Positions 36,936-46,709 of a stretch of DNA of 64,000 nt are shown piece by piece. Below the pieces are notes generated by a model. The model saw nothing but the letters and a program-made list of their open reading frames with translations. It did not search any database and was not told the origin of the DNA. Source of the DNA: Gemmobacter sp. 24YEA27 (GTDB lineage: Bacteria; Pseudomonadota; Alphaproteobacteria; Rhodobacterales; Rhodobacteraceae); the NCBI RefSeq assembly GCF_030052995.1, contig NZ_JASJPW010000001.1, forward strand, positions 2,346,001 to 2,410,000, read 5' to 3'. Within the stretch, counting starts at the first letter, position 1. Each line of letters begins with the position of its first letter. The position numbers and the translations under genes are program-made.

Positions 36936-38762
36936 TCAGTCGCGAAATTGCAGCGCATAGAGCCGCGCATACTGGCCGCCGGCGGCGATCAGCGCGTCAT
37001 GGGTGCCTTCCTCGATCACGCGACCCTGGTCGAGCACCACGATATGATCGGCCTCGCGCACCGTGGCGAGGCGATGCGCGATCACCAGAGTCGTGCGCCC
37101 GGCCTGGGCGCGCGCCAGCGCCCCGGTCACCGCGCGCTCGGATGCGGTGTCCAGCGCCGAGGTTGCCTCATCCAGGAGGAGGATCGGTGCATCTGCGAGC
37201 AGCGCGCGCGCGATGGCCACCCGCTGGCGCTGCCCGCCCGAGAGCGCCGAGCCGCGCGGGCCGGCGAGGTTGTCGAGCCCATCGGGCAGCCGGGCGAGGA
37301 ATTCACTTACCCTGGCGTCATCAAGCGCATGGTCAAGCCGGGTCTCGGTAATGCCGTTGCGGCCAAGGATCAGGTTCTCGCGCAGCGTCTCATCAAAGAG
37401 CGCGGCCTCCTGGCTGACGGCGGCAATGAGACTGCGCTGATCGGTCAGGCTCATGCCGCTGGCATCGGCGCCGCCGATCAGGATGCGGCCCTGTTGCGGG
37501 TCGGCGAGTGCGGTCAGAAGGTGGAAGATGGTGGACTTTCCCGCCCCCGACGCGCCGACCAGCGCCGTGACTCGGCCGGCTTTGGCGGTAAAGCTCAGCC
37601 CGTTCAGGACCGGTGTCTCTTCATAGCCGAAGCTGACATTTTCCAGCCGGATCTCGGGCGGCAGGGCCTCGGGCAGGGCGCGGCTGACCGTGGGGCGGCT
37701 GGTATTCGGCTCGGTGTCGAAAAGCCCGTAGATCCGTTCCAGCGAGGCCAGTGCGATCTGGCGCTGGCCCGCGATTTCCGAAAGTTTGCGGATCGGCTGG
37801 AAGGTCAGGGCCATCGCGGTGAAAAAGGCCATGAATTCGCCGGTGGTGCGGGTGCCCTCGACCACTTGCGTCCCGCCAAAGATCAGCACTGCGAAAAAGC
37901 CGATCCCGGTGACGATATCGACCAGCGCAGGCATGGTGGACCGCCCCAGCGTCGATTTGATCTCGGCGCGGCGGATCCGGTTGACGATGCCCGAAAAACG
38001 GCTGGTCTGGTAATCTTCCATCCGGTTCAGCTTGACCTGCTGGATGCCGTGGAAGATTTCGTCGAGCCGCGTGGCGCGCAGCCCGGATTCGACCCGCATC
38101 TGACGTGTCTTGCGCCGGACATAGCGTTGCAGCGCCATGGCGGGCAGCAGCAAAAGCGGCGTGCCGATCAGCGCGACCAGCGTCCATTGCACATCGATCA
38201 TCAGCGCCACAACAAAAAGCCCGATCAGCGAGACGAGGTCGCGCCCGATCCCGGCGATCACCAGCTGCGTCGTGGTCTGGGCTGCGATTGTGTCGCCCTG
38301 AACACGCTCGATCAGCGATCCGGGCGGGTTTTTTTGGTAGAAATTGCCGTCCAGCGTCAGCAAATGGCGCACAAGCGCGACCTGCATCTCGGTCGCATTG
38401 GTGAAATTCACGAGAGCCAGCAGCCAGCGCCCGAGGATCGAAGTCAGCGCCCGGAAGAGGAAGAGCGCAAGGATGCCCAGCCCGACCCAGATCAGCGCCG
38501 TTTCGGAACGCGAGGCGAAAACATCGTCAAACAGCGGCTCAAGCGTCGCCGACAGCAGGCCGAGTGTCGAGCCTTCCAGCGCCGAGACCAGCAGGGCCAG
38601 CAGCATCAGCCCGGCGCGGCGTTTCAGGAAATCGCGCCAGAAGCGGCGAAAGAGCTGGTCGCGCTGTTCCGGCGGCACCACTGCCGGCATCGGAACGTCA
38701 AGGCTGTGGGCAGCGGCGGGGACGACCTGCCCGGGGGCGATCTGCTCTGGAACGGGGGTCAT
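36936..38762 (-). CDS. MsbA-type ABC exporter (fused permease and ATPase)
   Basis: Half-transporter that works as a homodimer in the inner membrane, probably flipping lipid A-core or another lipid or drug. The 608-residue product has an N-terminal six-helix membrane domain (about 45-340) and an ATPase domain with Walker A GASGAGKST, signature LSGGQRQR and Walker B ILLLDEATSALD. MsbA is the best guess by length and order, but multidrug exporters look the same. It lies upstream of ygfZ on the same strand, 78 bases away. Long open frames on the opposite strand are shadows. Confidence 0.85.
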   Translation of the reverse strand: MTPVPEQIAPGQVVPAAAHSLDVPMPAVVPPEQRDQLFRRFWRDFLKRRAGLMLLALLVSALEGSTLGLLSATLEPLFDDVFASRSETALIWVGLGILALFLFRALTSILGRWLLALVNFTNATEMQVALVRHLLTLDGNFYQKNPPGSLIERVQGDTIAAQTTTQLVIAGIGRDLVSLIGLFVVALMIDVQWTLVALIGTPLLLLPAMALQRYVRRKTRQMRVESGLRATRLDEIFHGIQQVKLNRMEDYQTSRFSGIVNRIRRAEIKSTLGRSTMPALVDIVTGIGFFAVLIFGGTQVVEGTRTTGEFMAFFTAMALTFQPIRKLSEIAGQRQIALASLERIYGLFDTEPNTSRPTVSRALPEALPPEIRLENVSFGYEETPVLNGLSFTAKAGRVTALVGASGAGKSTIFHLLTALADPQQGRILIGGADASGMSLTDQRSLIAAVSQEAALFDETLRENLILGRNGITETRLDHALDDARVSEFLARLPDGLDNLAGPRGSALSGGQRQRVAIARALLADAPILLLDEATSALDTASERAVTGALARAQAGRTTLVIAHRLATVREADHIVVLDQGRVIEEGTHDALIAAGGQYARLYALQFRD

Positions 38763-38872
38763 GGGGCGGTGCCTCTCAATTGCCGTTTGCGGCGTCTGGC
38801 AGCGCGCATCCGTCCTGGAGGTTTAGCCCAGAGGGCGGGGCCGCTCAAGCCTCGCTGGTCCAGGTGGCGCGG

Positions 38873-39541
38873 TCAGAAGGCATTGTCGACCACAAAGATC
38901 AGCGAGCGCAGCACCGCATAGCCAAGCCCTGCGACCCAGGCCAGCGCGCCAGCCGCTCCGACAAGGCCTATCCCGATCCAGAGACCGTCACGCTGCAAAA
39001 TGCCAAGGCCGATGACCGAAATGGCGGCAGCCGGCGCCAGGTTGGCAAAGGGCACCGGCAGCGCCAGTGCGATGGCAAGGATCAGGCAGATCAGGCCAAG
39101 CACCCGCTGTGCGCGCGCGCCGGCCAGGGGCTCAAACCGGGGATGCATGAGGGATTCGGCGCGTCTGATCCAGGGCAGGATCTTCGTCACCATCGTGGCA
39201 AAGACCTCGCGTGACATCGAGCGCTTTGCGATGACTTGCGGCAGCCAGGGCGCCTGGCCCAGCATCATCTGCGCCGCCAGAAAGATCAGCGGCAATCCCA
39301 GCACGCCGGCCAGGCCAGGCGGGGATGGCAGGATATTGGGAAAGGCAAAGATCAGCAGCAGCGCGCCAAAGGCCCGGGCGCGCATCAGATCGAGCATGTC
39401 ACCAATCGCCACCCGCTCGCGGCTGTGGTCTTCGGCGAGCGCGGTGAGCATGGTGCTCAGCCCGGGCGGGCTTGCGCTTTGGGATGCCGTATCCGGCGGG
39501 GAAATTACCGCGGGTCGTGCAGGGCTACATTCGTTGTCCAC
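38873..39541 (-). CDS. ExoD-family membrane protein
   Basis: The 222-residue inner-membrane protein of the ExoD family has the blocks RERVAIGDMLDLMRARAFGA and IFAFPNILPSPPG, then four or more hydrophobic helices. ExoD was named for exopolysaccharide and alkaline-pH phenotypes in rhizobia, but its activity is unknown. It lies upstream of the MsbA-type gene, which could suggest envelope lipid or polysaccharide handling. The gene is intact. Confidence 0.85.
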   Translation of the reverse strand: MDNECSPARPAVISPPDTASQSASPPGLSTMLTALAEDHSRERVAIGDMLDLMRARAFGALLLIFAFPNILPSPPGLAGVLGLPLIFLAAQMMLGQAPWLPQVIAKRSMSREVFATMVTKILPWIRRAESLMHPRFEPLAGARAQRVLGLICLILAIALALPVPFANLAPAAAISVIGLGILQRDGLWIGIGLVGAAGALAWVAGLGYAVLRSLIFVVDNAF

Positions 39542-39829
39542 GCCGGCGGCACTCTCGGGGCTGGGGCGCTGTGGCAGGAGGATGCGCCTGGGATTGGGTC
39601 AATCCCGGATCTTGTCCTTGCCGGGCCGCGCCGCAAGGGGGAAGACGGAAGGAACGTGCCGGATCGGCATATCCCCGCGTGGCGGGAACGCCCTCAGACC
39701 CCGATCCGCGACCGGATCGGGGCGGCAGCATGGCAGTGGCGCGCGGCTATTTCACCGCCAGCGTTTCACGGCAAGAGGGGGGGGGCGGTTCAGGCCCGCC
39801 ACGCCCTGGCGGGGGGCAGGGCTGCAGCC

Positions 39830-40222
39830 TCATTCGGCGGGCGCGTTCTTTTCCAGCCAGGCCTGCATCCAGGCGATCTCGCTTTCCTGGGCCGCGATGA
39901 TCTCTTCGGCCAGTTTGCGCAGTTCGGGGTCGGAGCCATATTCCAGCACCACCCGCGCCATCTCGACCGCGCCCTCGTGATGTGGGATCATGCCGCGCAC
40001 GAAATCCACATCCGCATTGCCGCTGTAGTCTATGGTCATATCGCCATGCATTTTCGTTGCCGCCGCCTCATAGGCTGCGGTGGAGGCGGGAACCTCCGAA
40101 GCGGCGGGCGCGGCACTATGGGCGGAATGGTCCATCGCCGGCAGCTCTTCGGCCCCGGCGGGGGCTGCAAGGTGGGCCACAAGCACCATCGACAGCGCGG
40201 CAAGGGCGGGAAGTTTGAACAT
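39830..40222 (-). CDS. DUF305 periplasmic protein
   Basis: The 130-residue product has a signal peptide ([20 protein letters not shown]) and a His/Met-rich segment (MDHSAHSA). The DUF305 four-helix core is present ([21 protein letters not shown], and [14 protein letters not shown]). Such proteins are often linked to copper or other metal handling in the periplasm, through the HH and Met residues. AGGAG lies 8 bases before ATG 40222. The copper regulon of this window is 18 kb away, so a link is only thematic. Confidence 0.85.
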   Translation of the reverse strand: MFKLPALAALSMVLVAHLAAPAGAEELPAMDHSAHSAAPAASEVPASTAAYEAAATKMHGDMTIDYSGNADVDFVRGMIPHHEGAVEMARVVLEYGSDPELRKLAEEIIAAQESEIAWMQAWLEKNAPAE

Positions 40223-40478
40223 CTGACTTTCTCCTGTGGACAAAATTGCGGTGTGACAGGGCGGTCATGCGGCCTTCCAGCAGGGGGAAGGCAAGTCACG
40301 CTCGGGTGAGCGGCGGGACGACCTGACACCGGCTTCGGCCCCGCTGCCGGATTTCCGGGCATGGGTCCGGAATTCCGGCACTGTGCAGGGCAGGCCGGTT
40401 CATTGTGCAGCTGAGAGAGGTTCAATCCGCCGCGCCGTGTCGCTATCTTGCCGCCATAGCGTCGTATTGGATTGAGTC

Positions 40479-41300
40479 ATGTCCCGCCCGCAGCCCGTTC
40501 CCGACCCCGGTTCCCGCGCCACAGGCCGCCGGCCCCTGATTGGCGTGATCGCCAATTCGCATCACGTCGACGGGCGATATGAGGTCCATGGCAGTGGCGT
40601 GATCAATACCGAGGCCCTGGCCCAGGTGTCAGGTGTGCTGCCGCTGATCGTGCCGACCGATCCGCGTCTTGCGCGGGTCGAGGATCTGCTGGAACAATGC
40701 GATGGCTTTTTGCTGACCGGCGGCCGCCCGAATGTGCACCCGTCTGAATATGGCGAGGACGAGACCCCGGCGCATGGTGATTTCGACCGCGCGCGCGATG
40801 CGATCACCCTGCCGCTGATCCGGGCCTGCGTCGAACGTGGCCAGCCGGTCTTCGGCATCTGCCGCGGCTTTCAGGAGGTCAATGTCGCGATGGGCGGCAG
40901 CCTTTTCCCTGAGATCCGCGACCTGCCGGGGCGGATGAACCACCGTATGCCGCCTGAAGGCACGCTGGAGGAGAAATTCGCCCTGCGTCACCCGGTGCGA
41001 TTTACCGAAGGCGGCGTGTTCCATCGGGTGCTCGGGGCGTCAGAGGTGATGACCAATTCGCTGCATGGCCAGGGCATCAACCGCGCCGGCAAGCGCATCG
41101 TGATCGACGGCCATGCGCCGGATGGCACGCCCGAAGCCCTCTATGTCGAGGGCGCGCCGGGCTTCACGCTTTCGGTGCAATGGCATCCCGAATGGCAGGC
41201 CGGCGAAGACCCGGTATCGCGACCCCTGTTCGAGGCATTTGGCCAGGCGGCGCGCGCCTGGGCCTCGGGGCGGCGCCCGTTGGCAGCCGGGGCCGCCTGA
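40479..41300 (+). CDS. Class I glutamine amidotransferase-like hydrolase (PuuD/gamma-glutamyl-GABA hydrolase type)
   Basis: Cytoplasmic peptidase C26 family. The 273-residue product carries the nucleophile Cys in GQPVFGICRGFQEVNVAMGG and the catalytic His in FTLSVQWHPEWQ. The family member PuuD releases GABA from gamma-glutamyl-GABA in putrescine breakdown. No other puu genes are nearby, so the substrate is uncertain, although a polyamine link with the decarboxylase at 7.3 kb is possible. Only 29 bases of non-protein-like leader precede the conserved start. Confidence 0.83.
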   Translation: MSRPQPVPDPGSRATGRRPLIGVIANSHHVDGRYEVHGSGVINTEALAQVSGVLPLIVPTDPRLARVEDLLEQCDGFLLTGGRPNVHPSEYGEDETPAHGDFDRARDAITLPLIRACVERGQPVFGICRGFQEVNVAMGGSLFPEIRDLPGRMNHRMPPEGTLEEKFALRHPVRFTEGGVFHRVLGASEVMTNSLHGQGINRAGKRIVIDGHAPDGTPEALYVEGAPGFTLSVQWHPEWQAGEDPVSRPLFEAFGQAARAWASGRRPLAAGAA

Positions 41301-41464
41301 GCCGGTTGCCCGGGCTGATCGCGGTGACGGCGCCGACAGTTTGGAATGCGGCTTGCACAATGCCGCTTTTCCGCCAGAGCTTCCACCGCTAGGTTAGCGC
41401 AAACGGAGCGGCTGGCGCCGGTTTTGCGCCGACCGCGCCGCATCAGAGCGAGAGCGGAGGGAAG

Positions 41465-42151
41465 ATGAAGCGTTCGCGTATCAATGAGATCATGGCGGCA
41501 GCGGATGAAATGATCCGCCATTACGGCTTTGTCCTGCCGCCCTTCGCCCGCTGGAGCCCGGATGAGTTCCGCGCCCGCAAGGACAATGCCTCGCGGCTCA
41601 TTGCCGGGCGCTGCGGCTGGGATATCACCGATTACGGCGAGGGTCGGTTTGACGAGCTCGGGCTTTTCCTCTTCACGCTGCGCAATGGCGAGCTTGCAGA
41701 TCTGCAGCGCGGTGGCGGCATGTGCTATGCGGAAAAGCTGCTGATCTCGCGCCAGGATCAGATCTCGCCGATGCATACCCATGTCATCAAGGCCGAAGAT
41801 ATCATCAACCGGGGCGGTGCTACGCTGGTGGTCGAGCTGTTTGGCAGCGATGACACCGGCGCCTATGCTGCGGATCGTGGCGGGGTTGTGCGCTGTGACG
41901 GGGTAGAACGGCCCTATACTCCCGGCGATAAGTTGCGGCTTGCGCCAGGAGAATCGGTCACGCTGATGCCGGGCGACTGGCATTCGTTCTGGGGCGAGGG
42001 CGGCGATGTTCTGATCGGCGAGGTCTCGACGGTGAATGACGATCTCACCGACAATATCTTCCGGGAGCCGATTGGCCGGTTTGCCGAGATCGAGGAAGAT
42101 GTCGCACCGACGCATCTGCTGGTCAGCGATTACGAGACCTGGCTCAGGTAA
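41465..42151 (+). CDS. D-lyxose ketol-isomerase (YdaE/LyxA type cupin)
   Basis: Cupin enzyme interconverting D-lyxose and D-xylulose (EC 5.3.1.15), sometimes D-mannose and D-fructose. The 228-residue protein has RQDQISPMHTHVIKAEDIIN, with the metal-binding His-x-His and Glu, and the fourth His in VTLMPGDWHSFWGEGG. GAGCGGAGGGAAG precedes ATG 41465. It stands alone between a PuuD-like gene and a terminator; no pentose kinase or transporter is adjacent, so the physiological substrate is unclear. Confidence 0.85.
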   Translation: MKRSRINEIMAAADEMIRHYGFVLPPFARWSPDEFRARKDNASRLIAGRCGWDITDYGEGRFDELGLFLFTLRNGELADLQRGGGMCYAEKLLISRQDQISPMHTHVIKAEDIINRGGATLVVELFGSDDTGAYAADRGGVVRCDGVERPYTPGDKLRLAPGESVTLMPGDWHSFWGEGGDVLIGEVSTVNDDLTDNIFREPIGRFAEIEEDVAPTHLLVSDYETWLR

Positions 42152-42187
42152 AACCGGGCCCGGCTGAACCTGCCGGCTGCCACATAT

Positions 42188-42219
42188 GAAAAAGGCCGCC
42201 CCGAGAGGCGGCCTTTTGC
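42188..42219. terminator. Bidirectional terminator between lyxose isomerase and L,D-transpeptidase genes
   Basis: AAAAGGCCGCC (42190-42200) pairs over 11 bases with GGCGGCCTTTT (42207-42217) around CCGAGA. It lies between two convergent genes and has T-rich exits on both strands. Confidence 0.88.
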
Positions 42220-42262
42220 GTCTGATGAGGTCTGGCGCGTGGCCAGACCAGGTAACCTTGTC

Positions 42263-43327
42263 TCAGTTAGCCGGGCAGTCGGTGCCGGTGCAGGCCGGAG
42301 CCGCCGGTGTAGCGGGCACAGGCGTCACAACCGCCGGAGCCGAAGCGGCTGGCGCCGCCGGGGCCTCGCTGGCCGCCGGCTGCGGCGCGGCCGGAGCGGC
42401 AGGTGCAGCGGGTTCGGTCACGGTGAAGGTATCCGCGGGCACCACCGGAGCGGTCGCGGCCGCAGGCGTCGCCGCATCTGGTGCCGCCGGCGCAGCTGCA
42501 CCGGGCAATGCCGGGCCGATCATTGGCAGCACGGCAGGCGTTGCCGCCGGTTTCTTTGGCTCAGTCGGTTTTTTCGGGGCCACCGGTTTGGGGATGTTCA
42601 GACCGGTCGGCATCGCGCCGGTCGAGGTCAGGGTGATCACCCGCTCGCCGCCTTTGACCCGCTCATAAAGGTCCATCACATCCTGGTTGATCATGCGGAA
42701 ACAGCCCGAAGAGGCGTTGCGGCCGATCGATTTCCATTCCGGGGTGCCATGGATTCGATAGCCATAATCGCGGCCGCCCGAGGTCAGGTAGATCGCGCGC
42801 GAGCCCAGCGGGTTGGTCGGACCGCCCGGCTGACCGCTCCGCCATTTCTCAAGCGAGGGTTTGCGGGCAATCATCTCGGCCGGAGGCGTCCAGGTCGGCC
42901 ATTGCCGCTTGTTCGCGACGATGGATTCACCTGACCATCCAAAGCCCTCGGCGCCCACGGCGATGCCATAGCGCAGCGCCTTGTTCTTGCCGAGCACGTA
43001 GTAAAGGAAGCGCGGCGTCGGGTCGATCACGATCGTACCCGGCGCAAGATCGGTCGGGTAATCGACAACCTGGCGGCGATAGGCCGCGGGGATCTGCTCG
43101 ACCGGCAGGCCGGGAACGGTGAAGGTCCCGTCAGAGCGCGCGGCATAGATCGTCGGATCCGTGCTGATCTCGGGCTGCTCAATAAGCTGGGCTGCGGGCT
43201 GGTCTTTGGCGTCGGTGCTGGTCATCGTATCGACACAGGCCGAAAGCAGCATAGCCGCAAGCAGCACGGCTTTGGCGGGGCTGGTCGCGATACCGCGCAG
43301 CGGGGCGACGAAACCGGTCATTCGCAT
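42263..43327 (-). CDS. Lipoprotein L,D-transpeptidase (YkuD domain) with Pro/Ala-rich tail
   Basis: Cross-links peptidoglycan or attaches proteins to it. The N-terminus has a lipoprotein signal (VLLAAMLLSAC). The YkuD catalytic block is IHGTPEWKSIGRNASSGCFRM, with catalytic His and Cys. From about residue 240 the protein turns into an alanine/proline-rich low-complexity tail that ends CTGTDCPAN. Start options are GTG 43351, ATG 43327 and ATG 43321; I use 43327. The tail is unusual in length and may span or bind the wall. Confidence 0.87.
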   Translation of the reverse strand: MRMTGFVAPLRGIATSPAKAVLLAAMLLSACVDTMTSTDAKDQPAAQLIEQPEISTDPTIYAARSDGTFTVPGLPVEQIPAAYRRQVVDYPTDLAPGTIVIDPTPRFLYYVLGKNKALRYGIAVGAEGFGWSGESIVANKRQWPTWTPPAEMIARKPSLEKWRSGQPGGPTNPLGSRAIYLTSGGRDYGYRIHGTPEWKSIGRNASSGCFRMINQDVMDLYERVKGGERVITLTSTGAMPTGLNIPKPVAPKKPTEPKKPAATPAVLPMIGPALPGAAAPAAPDAATPAAATAPVVPADTFTVTEPAAPAAPAAPQPAASEAPAAPAASAPAVVTPVPATPAAPACTGTDCPAN

Positions 43328-43559
43328 CTGGATCTCGCAATAAATTTTCACACGGATCTTTCATCCGGACCCGATTAAGGGGCCGACTGATTTCCTTCGC
43401 TTTTCAGTGGGGGAGCAAGGCCCGCAGGTCAAGTCCCGTGATGGGCGGGACACTCTGATGTGAACACAGAAACGTGAGAAAAAGCCGGCTTCCCGGTCAA
43501 ATTTCCTGCGTCTGGTATTCATTTACGCCCGGCAGCGCCGGATCCACGCTCAGATGACC

Positions 43560-44770
43560 TCAGGTCACCTTGGCGCGAATGCGGAATTCCGGACGGTCCC
43601 AGCGGCGCTCTGCCATGATGCGGGCAAGGATCTCAATGGCCCGCGCCACGTCATTCTGGTCGATGTAGAGCGGCGTGAAGCCGAATCGCAGGATGTCAGG
43701 GGCGCGAAAATCGCCGATCACCCCTTCAGCGATCAGCGCCTGCATGATCGCATAGCCCTCGGCATGGCGGAAACTGACCTGGCTGCTGCGCATCGCGTGA
43801 TCGCGGGGCGTGGCGAGGCTCAGATCAGGGCAGGCGGCCTCGACACCCGCAATGAACTGGTCCTGCAATTCCAGCGAGACCCGGCGCAGGTCCTCAGGAT
43901 CGACCCCCTCCCAGACATCCAGCGCCGCATCCAGTGCCGCAAGCTGCAGGATCGGCGGCGTGCCGACGCGCATCCGCTCGATCCCATGGCCGGGGCGGTA
44001 ATCGAGGTCAAAGGCGAAAGGCGATTCGTGACCCATCCAGCCCGAAAGCCTCGGGCGGGCACGCGCCTGATGGCGGGGGCAACATAGATAAAGGCCGGGC
44101 CGCCAGGGCCGGAATTCAGGTATTTATAGGTGCAGCCGACCGCGAAATCGGCGCCATCCCGGGCGAGTTCCACCGGGAAAGCCCCGGCGGAATGCGCCAG
44201 ATCCCAGACCAGCAACGCGCCGTTTTCATGGGCGATCCGCGCAAGCTCGGCCATGTCATGGCGCCGCCCGGTGCGGTAATCGGTTTCGGTGATCATCACG
44301 ACCGCAATGGTCCCGTCGATGGCGCCTGCCACCTCTTCGGGCGCGACGGTCTTCAGGCTGTATTCCGGCCCGAGCATCCCGGTCAGCCCCTGGGCAATAT
44401 AGAGATCAGAGGGGAAATTGCCGGTATCCGACAGGATCACCCGCCGGTCAGGCACCATCCCGAGGCCTGCGGCCAACGCCTGCCAGACCTTGATCGAAAG
44501 CGTATCGCCCATCACAACCGAGCCCGGCTCGGCGCCAATCAGGCGCCCGACGCGGTCGCCGATGCGTGACGGCATCTCCATCCATTTCGCCTCATTCCAG
44601 GCGCGGATCAGCATCTGGCCCCATTCGGCAGTTACCGTTTCAGCCACCCGCGCCGCGACCGCTTTCGGCAGCGGCCCGAGCGAATTGCCATCCAGATAGA
44701 CCACCCCCTCGGGAAGGTCGAACATGGCCCTGGTTGCCTTGAAATCAGTGCGCACCGGCGTTTCTCCCAT
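43560..44770 (-). CDS. kynU: Kynureninase, one apparent frameshift
   Basis: PLP enzyme cleaving kynurenine to anthranilate and alanine in tryptophan breakdown (EC 3.7.1.3). Motifs are VYLDGNSLGPLP at the start, WDLAHSAGAFPVEL, and GCTYKYLNSGPGGPAF with the PLP lysine. After the break come the C-terminal GIERMRVGTPPILQLAALDAAL and RFGFTPLYI. One G added at 44075-44079 restores VAPRHQARARPRLSGWMGHES and a 403-residue enzyme. I use ATG 44770 (AGG just upstream); ATG 44791 is possible. kynA and kynB are not adjacent. Confidence 0.87.
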
Positions 44771-45119
44771 CTGCCTGTTCCGGTCTCGCATGTCGGGGGC
44801 AAATATGCCAGTGACCCGCAGAGGACAGGGGCTGAAATCCGGGATCAGGTCAGGGTGGCAGGACCCGATGGGGTCATTCGGCGCCTGTTAGCGCTAGCGG
44901 GGAACCTGCCCGAACGGATGGGGCGTTTTTCCATCCCAAAGCGTCGTAAAGCGCTTGCACTTTCCGCCGGGTAAGGGAAAAGTCCGCCTCAGATTACGCT
45001 TTCGTGATCCTGCGTCACAATGTCGCGCAACAAAATTGCAAGTCAAAAGTATGGATTGTAATTTTATTGCCGGATGCTATTGGGACTGCGCCTGCTCAGA
45101 AGAAGGGGGAGAACGCACT
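44771..45119. other. Divergent non-coding region between kynU and pntA
   Basis: About 350 bases. It turns AT-rich at 45015-45075, where a plausible pntA promoter is found. Further upstream, GCGTCGTAAAGCGCTT near 44941-44956 shows imperfect symmetry. No ORF of its own is supported. Confidence 0.5.
45036..45064 (+). promoter_or_regulatory. Probable sigma-70 promoter of pntAB
   Basis: TTGCAA (45036-45041) and TAATTT (45059-45064) are separated by exactly 17 bases in an AT-rich island. Transcription would begin about 50 bases before the TTG start of pntA. Predicted from pattern only. Confidence 0.45.
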
Positions 45120-46694
45120 TTGAAAATTGGTGCCTTGAAAGAGATTTTCGCGGGAGAGAACCGGGTCGCGATGACCCCGGATTCCGCGTTGCAGCTGCAG
45201 AAGCTGGGTCACGACTGTCTGATTGAGACTGGTGCCGGGACCAATGCGGGGTTCACCGATGAGGCCTATAAGGCCGCAGGTGTCGCCGTGCTGCCTTCGG
45301 CGCAAGCGGTGGCGGATGCGTCGGATGTGGTCGTCAAAGTGCGCGGGCCGGAACCGGCCGAACTTGACCTGCTGCATGAGGGCGAGACGGTGATCTCGTT
45401 CTTCTGGCCGGCACAGAATCCCGAGCTGCTGGAACAGGCCAAAGCGAAGGGCGTCACTGCCGTCGCGATGGATATGGTTCCCCGGATCAGCCGCGCCCAG
45501 AAGATGGATGCGCTGTCTTCCATGGCCAATATCGCCGGCTACCGCGCGGTGATCGAGGCTGCGAACAACTTCCCGCGCTTCTTCACCGGCCAGGTGACGG
45601 CGGCGGGCAAGGTGCCGCCGGCGAAAGTGCTGGTGGTTGGAGCGGGCGTGGCCGGCCTTGCCGCGATTGGGGCCTCGGTCTCGCTCGGCGCGATCACCTA
45701 TGCGTTCGACGTGCGCCCGGAAGTGGCAGAGCAGATCAATTCGATGGGCGCCGAATTCGTCTATCTTGATTTCACCGAAGCGCAGACCGATGGGGCTGCG
45801 ACCGGGGGCTATGCGGCGCCGTCTTCGCCGGAATTCCGCGACGCGCAGCTGAAGAAATTCCGCGAACTCGCACCGGAGATCGACATTGTCATCACCACCG
45901 CGCTGATCCCGGGCCGTCCGGCGCCGAAGCTCTGGACCGAAGACATGGTCGGGCTGATGAAGCGCGGCTCGGTCATCATCGACCTTGCAGCGGAACGTGG
46001 TGGCAATTGCGATCTGACGGTTACCGACCAGAAGATCGTCACCGCCAATGGCGTGACGATTGTGGGCTATACCGATTTCCCATCGCGTATGGCGACCCAG
46101 GCATCGAACCTTTATTCCAACAATATCCGTCACATGCTGGCCGACCTTACGCCGGGCAAGGATGGGGTCATCAACCATAATATGGAAGATGACGTGATCC
46201 GTGGCGCGACCGTTGCAAAGGCAGGCGAGATCACCTTCCCGCCGCCGCCGCCGAAAATTGCGGCCATCGCGGTGCAAAAGCCGAAAGAAGCTGCGAAAGA
46301 GCTCACAGCGGAAGAGAAGCGCGCCGCAGAAGTGGCTGCGTTCAAAGCACAAACCCGCAACCAGTTCACGCTTCTTGCCGTGGGCGGCGGGCTTCTGCTG
46401 CTGGCAGGGCTTTATGCGCCCGCAAGCTTCATGTCGCATTTTATCGTCTTTGTGCTTTCGTGCTTCATCGGGTTCCAGGTGATCTGGAATGTGGCGCATT
46501 CGCTGCACACGCCCCTGATGGCGATCACCAATGCGATCTCGTCGATCATCATCCTTGGCGCTTTGTTGCAGATCGGCTCGGGCAACTGGCTGGTGATTGT
46601 TCTGGGGGCGCTGTCTGTCCTGATGGCCGGGGTGAATATCTTCGGCGGTTTCCTCGTCACACGGCGCATGCTCGCCATGTTCCAGAAGTCGTAA
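45120..46694 (+). CDS. pntA: NAD(P) transhydrogenase subunit alpha, TTG start
   Basis: Proton-translocating transhydrogenase making NADPH from NADH. The 524-residue protein has the NAD-binding domain ([20 protein letters not shown], then [21 protein letters not shown]) and four C-terminal membrane helices (residues about 420-515), so the PntAA and PntAB parts are fused. The start is a TTG at 45120 with GAAGGGGGAG just upstream; the family begins exactly there. An in-frame ATG at 45050 would add a cysteine-rich leader not expected in the family. pntB follows after 15 bases. Confidence 0.93.
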   Translation: MKIGALKEIFAGENRVAMTPDSALQLQKLGHDCLIETGAGTNAGFTDEAYKAAGVAVLPSAQAVADASDVVVKVRGPEPAELDLLHEGETVISFFWPAQNPELLEQAKAKGVTAVAMDMVPRISRAQKMDALSSMANIAGYRAVIEAANNFPRFFTGQVTAAGKVPPAKVLVVGAGVAGLAAIGASVSLGAITYAFDVRPEVAEQINSMGAEFVYLDFTEAQTDGAATGGYAAPSSPEFRDAQLKKFRELAPEIDIVITTALIPGRPAPKLWTEDMVGLMKRGSVIIDLAAERGGNCDLTVTDQKIVTANGVTIVGYTDFPSRMATQASNLYSNNIRHMLADLTPGKDGVINHNMEDDVIRGATVAKAGEITFPPPPPKIAAIAVQKPKEAAKELTAEEKRAAEVAAFKAQTRNQFTLLAVGGGLLLLAGLYAPASFMSHFIVFVLSCFIGFQVIWNVAHSLHTPLMAITNAISSIIILGALLQIGSGNWLVIVLGALSVLMAGVNIFGGFLVTRRMLAMFQKS

Positions 46695-46709
46695 GGGAGG
46701 GGGAAACAG

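Noticed and set aside
36492..38921. An 809-codon open frame on the plus strand opposite ygfZ and the ABC exporter
   Set aside because: Composition is rich in Arg, Gln, Asp and His with no family motifs; it is the usual antisense shadow of high-GC genes that clearly encode YgfZ and an ABC exporter.
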